A stretch of 6,989 bases of DNA from Chitinophagaceae bacterium (GTDB lineage Bacteria; Bacteroidota; Bacteroidia; Chitinophagales; Chitinophagaceae). The stretch is taken from positions 1 through 6,989 of the forward strand of contig JAHEZB010000104.1 of the NCBI GenBank assembly GCA_023251285.1, in the 5' to 3' direction. The notes below the pieces were generated by a model. That model was not told the DNA's origin. It was given only the letters and a program-made list of their open reading frames with translations, and made no database searches. Every line of letters begins with the position of its first letter. Position 1 is the stretch's first letter. Made by a program: the position numbers and the translations under genes. Below are positions 1 to 4,850 of this stretch, one piece after another.

Positions 1-241
1 AGATCGGAATTTCTGTATTGCTCAGCCTGATATTTTCGCAAACACTGATTCCATCTATTTCCGGAAGCATCACATCCAGGATGATCAGGTCAAAATATTC
101 GTTATGGATTACTTTTAATGCGTCTGCTCCATTGTAGGCAGAAGTAACATCGTAGCCTTCCATTTCAAAATTTAATTTGAGGGTATCCTGCAAATTTTCT
201 TCATCCTCTACGAGTAAGATAGAATGTTTTTTTGTTGGCAT
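1..241 (-). CDS. Response regulator, receiver domain (partial, 3' end cut by window edge)
   Basis: This is the first 80 codons of a two-component response regulator, read from the ATG at 241-239 and running off the left edge. The translated N-terminus has the receiver-domain pattern: an early hydrophobic strand followed by the acidic pair E12-D13 (ILLVEDEEN), and the phospho-acceptor D56 in LIILDVMLPEIDG with the usual proline and glycine after it. The receiver is incomplete (the conserved Thr/Ser and Lys are beyond the edge), so the output domain cannot be seen. An OmpR-type winged helix is the commonest partner for such a kinase, but that is inference. It begins 16 bases after the stop codon of the histidine kinase gene, so the two are almost surely a cognate pair in one transcript. 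No Shine-Dalgarno sequence precedes the start, as is normal in Bacteroidota. Confidence 0.93.
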   Translation of the reverse strand, partial: MPTKKHSILLVEDEENLQDTLKLNFEMEGYDVTSAYNGADALKVIHNEYFDLIILDVMLPEIDGISVCENIRLSNTEIPI

Positions 242-257
242 AAAATTGATTTAGTTA

Positions 258-1250
258 TTAGCTTTTTGAAGACCTGAATTGCATTTCAAAAATACAGCCA
301 TGAGGTATATTGTTTGTCATACTTATCTCACCGTGATGCTGTTTCACAATTTCTTTAGAAAGATACAAGCCCAGACCCGTTCCTTTTGTTTGCCTTTGCT
401 CGCCGCGAAAATATTTTTCAAAGATTCTTTCTTTTTCTTTTGCACTGATCCCGGATCCTGTATCAATAACCTGCAGCCTGATTCTTTTATTTTCCTTAAA
501 AACTTTTATCAAAACTACATCCTGTTTTCCTGAATACTTTAACGCGTTATCTAAAAGATTGTTAATGGCCAGTTGCAGTGAAAGCTTATCACCGGTAATA
601 ATCGTTTCGTCCTGGATATCTACTTCGATTTTCCTGTCGGGTAAGCGGGCAATAAAATCTTCTGCACAATCATTGGCAAGTGTACCGATGTCTATTTTTT
701 CTTTTGTGAGCGTGTAGCCGCCGGCATCTAACTGGCTTAGCAAAAGCATATTGTTGCACAATGTATTCAGCCGGTTTGCTTCCTGGATCGTGCTTCTGAT
801 CAATTTTTGTTGTTGAGTATATTCCAGTTTCCTGATCTGCATCGTTTCCAGGTTCAACTTAGTAACGGCAATTGGAGTCTTCAATTCATGGGTAATTGCC
901 ATCATAAAATTTCGCTGTTGTTGGGACTGAACCAATTGTTTTTTTATAAACCGGAAGACCAATACCGCGCCCGTTAAAATCAATAATAAAAAAGTAACTC
1001 CTTCACCTATATACTGTGCAATTTTTCTGTGTCCTTCAAATTTTATTCTTCTCTCTTCCTTCAGCCGGTTTGTTTCGTTGCTCTCAATTCCCTGAATTCT
1101 AAAATTCACCAGTTCTTTGTTTTGTGTATTAAGCGCAATAAACCAGAATATCAGAGCAGCAAGAATGTAAGCAAGCAAAAACCAATAAAAAACATAGATG
1201 ACCCGGAGCGGTTTTACAATTAATTTATTTTTGAGCATCCGGTAATCCAT
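258..1250 (-). CDS. Two-transmembrane sensor histidine kinase
   Basis: Inner-membrane sensor kinase that should autophosphorylate on histidine and pass the phosphate to the adjacent response regulator. From the ATG at 1250 it is 330 residues. A first membrane segment lies at about 17-40, then a short loop of about 40 charged residues outside the cytoplasm, then a second membrane segment at about 82-102. The HisKA domain has the H box ITHELKTP with phospho-acceptor H121. The HATPase domain has the N box NNLLDNALKYS (from about 230), the G1 box DTGSGI (from about 263), the F-box-like IFEKYFRG, and the G2 box GTGLGLYLS (from about 290). No HAMP or PAS domain is visible. The reading frame stays open further upstream, and a TTG at 1286 would add 12 hydrophobic residues (LLWIFSK...). 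I prefer the ATG, but the start is uncertain. The signal sensed cannot be read from the sequence. Confidence 0.93.
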   Translation of the reverse strand: MDYRMLKNKLIVKPLRVIYVFYWFLLAYILAALIFWFIALNTQNKELVNFRIQGIESNETNRLKEERRIKFEGHRKIAQYIGEGVTFLLLILTGAVLVFRFIKKQLVQSQQQRNFMMAITHELKTPIAVTKLNLETMQIRKLEYTQQQKLIRSTIQEANRLNTLCNNMLLLSQLDAGGYTLTKEKIDIGTLANDCAEDFIARLPDRKIEVDIQDETIITGDKLSLQLAINNLLDNALKYSGKQDVVLIKVFKENKRIRLQVIDTGSGISAKEKERIFEKYFRGEQRQTKGTGLGLYLSKEIVKQHHGEISMTNNIPHGCIFEMQFRSSKS

Positions 1251-1308
1251 ATTTTTCAAAATTTTTGAAAATATCCACAACAGCAAAGAAACTTTGATAA
1301 AAATAAAT

Positions 1309-1316
1309 CAAATTTA
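1309..1316 (-). promoter_or_regulatory. Possible -7 promoter element for the histidine kinase/regulator pair
   Basis: On the minus strand these bases read TAAATTTG, an exact match to the Bacteroidota -7 consensus TAnnTTTG; the first three bases are the gldH stop codon. Transcription would start about 50 bases before the kinase ATG. The nearest upstream TTG (1345-1343) is 26 bases away, longer than the usual 17-23, so the -33 element is weak or absent. Such octamers also occur by chance in A/T-rich DNA. Confidence 0.33.
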
Positions 1317-1781
1317 CATACTTACCTTTTCCACCCGGATGCCAACGTTTAGAATGTAATTCAGTGGATTTTCGCGCATGATCTGGGCAACAGAGAAAGT
1401 ATAATCTCCGGAAGTTTTAAAAGAAAATGGTGCAGCAGAAATATTTTTGCGTACTTGAAAAATATCATCCATCCCGGTTCCCAGCCACCCTTTTGAATCT
1501 GTCCCCAACACTACGTTTACATTTTGAAAATCCATTGAATCTTTCGGAGTTTTTAAACCGATCCTAAGCCAGATATTATTGTATTGATAAAGATCTGTAT
1601 GGCGCAAAACGACGTAAACATTATATAGTGATGTGGTATCATTAATGTGAAATGAAAACTGTGGCACATCATTATAAAACCATTGCTGGGACGGTATTAC
1701 AGCTTGTTTTTCAAAAAAATTTATCTTGATACACGAGACAAGAACTGCAGACAGGAATATGATTAAACAGAATTTTTTCAA
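1314..1781 (-). CDS. gldH: Gliding motility lipoprotein GldH
   Basis: Predicted envelope lipoprotein of the GldH family, known from Flavobacterium gliding motility. I take the TTG at 1781 as start, giving 155 residues, normal for GldH. It begins with a lysine-lysine, then a short hydrophobic stretch and the lipobox LVSC, with lipidated Cys17: a textbook 16-residue lipoprotein signal. A longer reading from another TTG at 1838 would overlap the yicC stop by 4 bases and add 19 residues (with His, Cys and Thr) before the signal peptide, which is unlike a normal signal. The mature part has family features: an aromatic-rich N-terminus, a beta strand around 53-72 (YNVYVVLRHTDLYQYNN), GWLGTGMDDIF at about 98-108, GDYTFSVAQIMRENPL at about 125-140, and the C-terminal VGIRVEK. 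It lies in the rluE-yicC-gldH run. GldH is common in Bacteroidota, so its presence alone does not show that this organism glides. Confidence 0.86.
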   Translation of the reverse strand: MKKFCLIIFLSAVLVSCIKINFFEKQAVIPSQQWFYNDVPQFSFHINDTTSLYNVYVVLRHTDLYQYNNIWLRIGLKTPKDSMDFQNVNVVLGTDSKGWLGTGMDDIFQVRKNISAAPFSFKTSGDYTFSVAQIMRENPLNYILNVGIRVEKVSM

Positions 1782-1794
1782 GCTGATTTTTTTA

Positions 1795-1802
1795 CAAAAG
1801 TA
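1795..1802 (-). promoter_or_regulatory. Possible -7 promoter element just before gldH
   Basis: Minus-strand TACTTTTG fits the Bacteroidota -7 consensus TAnnTTTG and ends 13 bases before the preferred TTG start of gldH. A transcript from here would have a leader of only a few bases. No TTG -33 element lies at the normal 17-23 base distance; the nearest is 28 bases upstream. If real, it would support the TTG at 1781 as the gldH start, because the longer reading frame would begin upstream of this transcript. Confidence 0.3.
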
Positions 1803-1834
1803 ATTTGTTTTTTGAGTTGTAGTAAAATGGCAAA

Positions 1835-2710
1835 TCAAAGAAGATTAAAAGTTTGTTCTTTTATTTTTTCCAGCTCATCTTTCATCAGCACCACACTTCT
1901 TTGGATTTGAGAATCATAGGCTTTTGAACCGGTTGTATTTATTTCACGACCGATTTCCTGTACTACAAAAGACAATTTTTTGCCTTTTGCTTCTTCATCA
2001 TTATCGAGGATGGAAAGAAAGTATTCGCAATGATTTTTGAGGCGCACCTGTTCTTCGCGGATGTCAATCTTTTCGATATAATAAATCAATTCCTGCTCCA
2101 ACCGGTTACCGTCATAATTTTCTTTTCCCACGTTTTCTTCCAGGAGATCGACCAACTCTTTTTTCATTCTTTTTCTTCTTTCAGGTTCCAGTTTTAAAAT
2201 CGCATCTTCCTGTTTTTGAATGTTTTTTATTCGCAAGCGAAGTTCCTTTTCCAATGATTTTCCTTCTTCAATGCGATGCGTGTTCAATTCCAGTAACGCC
2301 GCTTCTATCACGGCTTTCAGGTGTTTCCAGTCTGATTCATCCAAAACGTCATTACTAGGTGATACTACTTCGGGCAATCGCAATAACGCTGCTAAAACTG
2401 AGTTGGTATCAATCGATAATTCATCAGCAAGAACTTCAATCTGCTTGTAATAAGATTTGATCAGATCTGTGTTAATTACAACCGGTTTTGTGGAACCATT
2501 TTGTTTGACGAATATCAAACATTCGATAGTGCCACGGAACAGACTCTCTTGTATTAAACTTCTTATATCAAATTCGTAAGTTTTTGTGATTGGAGGAATT
2601 TTTAAATTAACATCCAGTTGTTTTCCATTCAGTGATTTTATTTCCACCAGATATGTTTTATCACCGATAGTTTGTTCTGCTCTTCCAAATCCTGTCATTG
2701 ATTTTACCAT
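1835..2710 (-). CDS. yicC: YicC family endoribonuclease
   Basis: Cytoplasmic YicC/YloC-family protein of 291 residues, the usual length. Characterised members are endoribonucleases involved in RNA turnover. The N-terminus carries the family signature (MTGFGRAE from residue 5), followed by the YicC N-terminal domain to about 155. A lysine/glutamate-rich, probably coiled-coil middle spans about 145-190. The C-terminal domain has the hallmark QEIGREINTTGSKA at 251-264 and ends with the conserved EKIKEQ pattern at 281-286. The ATG at 2710 is preferred; a second methionine at residue 5 is possible, but the MVKSMTGFGR form is common in the family. It starts only 2 bases after the rluE stop codon, so the two are co-transcribed and probably translationally linked. 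Its stop at 1835 lies 53 bases before the preferred gldH start. In many bacteria yicC is followed by guanylate kinase (gmk); here gldH takes that place. Confidence 0.95.
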   Translation of the reverse strand: MVKSMTGFGRAEQTIGDKTYLVEIKSLNGKQLDVNLKIPPITKTYEFDIRSLIQESLFRGTIECLIFVKQNGSTKPVVINTDLIKSYYKQIEVLADELSIDTNSVLAALLRLPEVVSPSNDVLDESDWKHLKAVIEAALLELNTHRIEEGKSLEKELRLRIKNIQKQEDAILKLEPERRKRMKKELVDLLEENVGKENYDGNRLEQELIYYIEKIDIREEQVRLKNHCEYFLSILDNDEEAKGKKLSFVVQEIGREINTTGSKAYDSQIQRSVVLMKDELEKIKEQTFNLL

Positions 2711-2712
2711 CT

Positions 2713-3309
2713 TTATTTTTCTTTTTTAATTTTTAGCAAGTTATACAATTCCTGTTTAGATATGATTTTCATTTCAGCAGGAAGTAGATCATCCAAAGTG
2801 ATTTTTTCAATGCGGTACCTTATTAATCGTAATGTAGGAAAACCAACAGCAGCCGTCATCTTACGCACCTGCCTGTTTTTTCCTTCTCTTAAAATTATTT
2901 TTATCCAACTGTCAGGAACTGATTTTCTAAAACGAATTGGTGGATTTCTTTCACTGACTTTTGGGGAATGAATAAACTTTTTTACGACGCATTTTTTGGT
3001 GCCATACATTTTTCCATTGATATTTATCGAAACTCCATTTTGCAATTTATCCATTGCATCTTCAGATATATTTCCCTCTACCTGCACCCAATATTCTCTT
3101 TCATGTTCTTGTAGCGGATCGAGTAAATTTTGATTCAGTTTTTTGTCATCGCTTAAAATCAATAAACCCTCACTGTCGTAGTCCAAACGGCCGATAGGAT
3201 AAACATTTGACGGAACATCAAAAAAATCTTTCAATGTTTTTTTGTCGTCTGTTGAAGAAAACTGCGATAAGACATTGAAAGGTTTATGAACAATAAAATA
3301 TTTATTCAA
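2713..3309 (-). CDS. rluE: rRNA pseudouridine synthase, RluE type
   Basis: Pseudouridine synthase of the RsuA/RluE family, 198 residues, which isomerises a uridine in ribosomal RNA. E. coli RluE acts on U2457 of 23S rRNA; that this protein has the same target is inferred. It lacks the N-terminal S4 domain of RsuA and RluB, as RluE does, and starts directly with the catalytic fold (FIVHKPFNVLSQF). The catalytic aspartate is D43 in YPIGRLDYDSEGLLILSDD. The second family signature, LREGKNRQVRKM, is near residues 139-150, followed by GFPTLRLIRYRI. The start is a TTG at 3309: an in-frame stop lies only five codons upstream and there is no ATG between, while translation from the TTG gives exactly the expected N-terminus (MNKYFIVHKP). 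It is the first gene of the leftward rluE-yicC-gldH run, 522 bases from divergent lpxD. Confidence 0.92.
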   Translation of the reverse strand: MNKYFIVHKPFNVLSQFSSTDDKKTLKDFFDVPSNVYPIGRLDYDSEGLLILSDDKKLNQNLLDPLQEHEREYWVQVEGNISEDAMDKLQNGVSININGKMYGTKKCVVKKFIHSPKVSERNPPIRFRKSVPDSWIKIILREGKNRQVRKMTAAVGFPTLRLIRYRIEKITLDDLLPAEMKIISKQELYNLLKIKKEK

Positions 3310-3365
3310 AAGGTTTTTTCTTTAAAGTCCTGATAGAATATTTTTCAAAAAAACGTGCGTTAAAA

Positions 3366-3403
3366 ATAATAAAGCCCGACAAGAAATGCACGGGCTTTGT
3401 TAT
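3366..3403. terminator. Strong hairpin, intrinsic-terminator-like
   Basis: AAAGCCCG (3371-3378) and CGGGCTTT (3391-3398) form a perfect 8-base stem around a 12-base loop. In plus-strand RNA the stem extends to 13 pairs (3366-3378 with 3391-3403) with one U-G wobble. On the minus strand the hairpin is followed by a U-rich tail (UUUAUUAUUUUUA), the classical terminator form, ending about 50 bases before the rluE start. On the plus strand the tail is only CUUUGUUAU. It sits between divergent genes, so it does not end either neighbour: it would terminate a short unseen transcript, block read-through, or act as an attenuator in the rluE leader. Confidence 0.7.
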
Positions 3404-3423
3404 ATGGATGGGTTAGTAAGTAC

Positions 3424-3439
3424 AGGAAATAAATTTCCT
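3424..3439. repeat. 16-base perfect palindrome
   Basis: AGGAAAT and ATTTCCT flank a central AA, giving a perfect two-fold symmetric site. The arms GTAA (3415-3418) and TTAC (3439-3442) extend the symmetry with a small offset. As DNA it could bind a dimeric regulator; as RNA it could form a weak AGGAA/TTCCT hairpin. No function can be assigned. Confidence 0.5.
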
Positions 3440-3490
3440 TACACAATATTAAAAATAATTTTCACGATAAGAAAAAATATTTCAAATTTT

Positions 3491-3524
3491 TTTATCAACA
3501 TCTTTAAAATGCTGTGTGGATAAA
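3491..3524. promoter_or_regulatory. Inverted pair of DnaA-box-like sequences
   Basis: TTTATCAACA at 3491-3500 faces TGTGGATAAA at 3515-3524. The right one is, on the minus strand, a perfect TTATCCACA, the E. coli consensus DnaA box; the left one differs from it at one position. They are inverted with 14 bases between the 9-mers. Strong A/T-rich DNA lies on both sides, and the flanking genes point away. This could be a DnaA-binding site, part of an origin, or an operator for another dimeric protein. Only these two boxes were found in the gap. Confidence 0.5.
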
Positions 3525-3785
3525 CATAAAAAAAATAAAGAGCAAAAAGTTTTTATTGAATTTTGCAACAAGAAAAATTTGCATTCACTATTAGAAAATT
3601 TTTTTTGCATTCTCTCAAACACGCTACAGTAAAGAGTTGTATTCGTTCTCCTTTTTTTATTTATTACAAAATGTAAAACCGGTTTATTTGTTTTTTTACT
3701 GAGAGCCTAATTATTTTTTTTCAGCAGCGTGCGTCTGTTAAATTTTTTTTTAAAAGAAATTGTTTATCATTTTTTAGAAAAAATG

Positions 3786-3813
3786 TTGTTCAATTTTTCA
3801 AACTTTATCTTTG
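3786..3813 (+). promoter_or_regulatory. Bacteroidota-type promoter of lpxD
   Basis: A TTG at 3786-3788 serves as -33 element. After a 17-base spacer comes TATCTTTG at 3806-3813, an exact match to the -7 consensus TAnnTTTG of the Bacteroidota primary sigma factor. Transcription would start around 3817-3820, leaving a leader of roughly 12-15 bases before the lpxD ATG. The leader is A/T only and has no Shine-Dalgarno sequence, which is normal for this phylum. Confidence 0.7.
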
Positions 3814-3831
3814 ATGCTTTAATTATTTTTT

Positions 3832-4779
3832 ATGAAGTTTCCGTCTCCCGTTTCTGCAAATTGGATCGCAGAATTTATCAATGCAAAAATTTCAGGTAAC
3901 GAAAGTTCTTTTGCTTCCGGCATCAATGAAATTCACAAAGTAAAAACCGGTGATATTGTTTTTGTAGATCATCCCAAGTATTATGATGCGTGTCTTAACA
4001 GCGCTGCCACATTCATCATTATTAATGCTGACAAGGAAGTTCCTGAAGGTAAAACTTTGTTTATCGTTAATGATCCTTTTGAAGCTTATTTGAAAATTGT
4101 CAACCATTTTAAACCATTCGTTGCTTCGAATAAAATGATCAGTGACAGCGCAAAAGTTGGAAAAAATTCGTTCATCATGCCGAATGTTTTTTTAGGAAAT
4201 AACGTGATCATTGGTGACGATTGTATCATTCATCCAAATGTTGTTATTTACGATGATTGTATTATTGGAAATCACGTGGAAATACATTCCGGAACAGTGA
4301 TCGGCAGCGATGCTTTTTATTTTAATACAAAAAAGAATCGTGAAAACTGGTATAAAAAAATGCAAAGTTGTGGCCAGGTTATTATTCAGGATGATGTTGA
4401 AATAGGCGCCGGTTGTACCATTGACCGTGGTGTCAGCGATTCCACCATTATCGGTAGCGGAACAAAGCTGGACAATTTAATTCATGTTGGTCATGACGTG
4501 GTGATGGGAAAAAATTGTTTGATTGCGGCACAGGTGGGTATTGCTGGCGGAACAATTCTAGGTGATGGAGTTACCCTGTGGGGACAGGTGGGGGTGAATA
4601 AAACAATTACCATTGGTGATAATGCAGTGGTGATGGGACAAGGCGGAGTTACATCGAGCATTGAAGGAAATAAAACCTATTGGGGCACCCCAATCCAGGA
4701 ATTTTACAGCAAAAGAAAAGAACTGGTTTTGATAAAAAGACTTCCGGAGATCTGGGAGAAAATTAAGCAGATAAAATAG
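3832..4779 (+). CDS. lpxD: UDP-3-O-acylglucosamine N-acyltransferase (LpxD family, probable second paralogue)
   Basis: Cytoplasmic acyltransferase of 315 residues in the LpxD family, which transfers a 3-hydroxyacyl chain from acyl carrier protein to UDP-3-O-acylglucosamine in lipid A synthesis. The N-terminal uridine-binding domain covers about 1-100 (GDIVFVDHPKYY at 40-51). A left-handed parallel beta helix of hexapeptide repeats follows from about 103 to 280 (for example VFLGNNVIIGDDCIIHPNVV). TIDRG at 196-200 and the histidine of HVGHDV (H221) align with E. coli LpxD TIDRG and its catalytic His239. GTPIQE near 285-290 matches the GIPLQP of the E. coli enzyme before the C-terminal helix. 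It is shorter than the usual 340-350 residues, and its style (HPKYYD, VTLWGQVGVN) resembles the stand-alone second LpxD of Bacteroidota rather than the copy beside lpxC/fabZ. Activity is therefore likely, but its exact substrate is not certain. Confidence 0.9.
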   Translation: MKFPSPVSANWIAEFINAKISGNESSFASGINEIHKVKTGDIVFVDHPKYYDACLNSAATFIIINADKEVPEGKTLFIVNDPFEAYLKIVNHFKPFVASNKMISDSAKVGKNSFIMPNVFLGNNVIIGDDCIIHPNVVIYDDCIIGNHVEIHSGTVIGSDAFYFNTKKNRENWYKKMQSCGQVIIQDDVEIGAGCTIDRGVSDSTIIGSGTKLDNLIHVGHDVVMGKNCLIAAQVGIAGGTILGDGVTLWGQVGVNKTITIGDNAVVMGQGGVTSSIEGNKTYWGTPIQEFYSKRKELVLIKRLPEIWEKIKQIK

Positions 4780-4782
4780 TTA

Positions 4783-4814
4783 TGAGCCTTGAAGTTTCTA
4801 ACAGGCTCAACTTC
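4783..4814. terminator. Weak hairpin at the lpxD / minus-strand convergent junction
   Basis: TGAGCCT (4783-4789) pairs with AGGCTCA (4803-4809) around a 13-base loop, starting 3 bases after the lpxD stop codon. A second inverted repeat, GAAGTT (4791-4796) with AACTTC (4809-4814), overlaps it, so the two stems exclude each other. Neither strand has a long U run directly after; the plus strand continues UUCUUACC and the minus strand UAACUAUUUUAUC. It may serve as a bidirectional terminator between converging genes. Confidence 0.42.
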
Positions 4815-4850
4815 TTACCTCATTTATTTAAAAATCCCACCTCATAAATC

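Larger units (their letters stand above)
3310..3831. other. Long A/T-rich intergenic region between divergent rluE and lpxD
   Basis: A 522-base stretch with no convincing gene. From left to right it holds a GC-stem hairpin, a 16-base palindrome, an inverted pair of DnaA-box-like sequences, and a region of repeated T tracts (runs of 7-9 T on the plus strand near 3599, 3652, 3691, 3714 and 3743). It also holds a 9-base direct repeat TTTGCATTC at 3578-3586 and 3604-3612, and the lpxD promoter at its right end. No TAnnTTTG element with good spacing was found for rluE on the minus strand. The features listed separately do not explain why the gap is so long. Confidence 0.8.

Noticed and set aside
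279..533. Plus-strand reading frame of 84 codons
   Set aside because: It is antisense to the kinase ATP-binding domain, which has all its motifs; a shadow frame.
2220..2450. Plus-strand reading frame of 76 codons inside yicC
   Set aside because: Antisense to a complete, conserved YicC coding sequence and with no features of its own.
3404..3523. 39-residue plus-strand reading frame starting with ATG just right of the hairpin
   Set aside because: Low-complexity Ile/Phe/Lys/Asn composition typical of A/T-rich DNA, no family resemblance and no well-placed promoter; its stop codon falls inside the DnaA-like box.
3482..3610. 42-residue minus-strand reading frame (begins MQKKFSNSE) that lies upstream of the terminator-like hairpin
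   Set aside because: The hairpin would suit it as a terminator, but the composition is that of A/T-rich spacer, there is no TAnnTTTG element nearby, and it runs across the DnaA-like pair. Kept only as a possibility if RNA-seq shows a leftward transcript.
3892..4107. Minus-strand reading frame of 71 codons inside lpxD
   Set aside because: Antisense to the uridine-binding domain of LpxD; no independent support.
4817..4845. Direct repeat ACCTCAT at 4817 and 4839 after lpxD
   Set aside because: Seven bases in a short junction is within chance expectation and has no linked structure.
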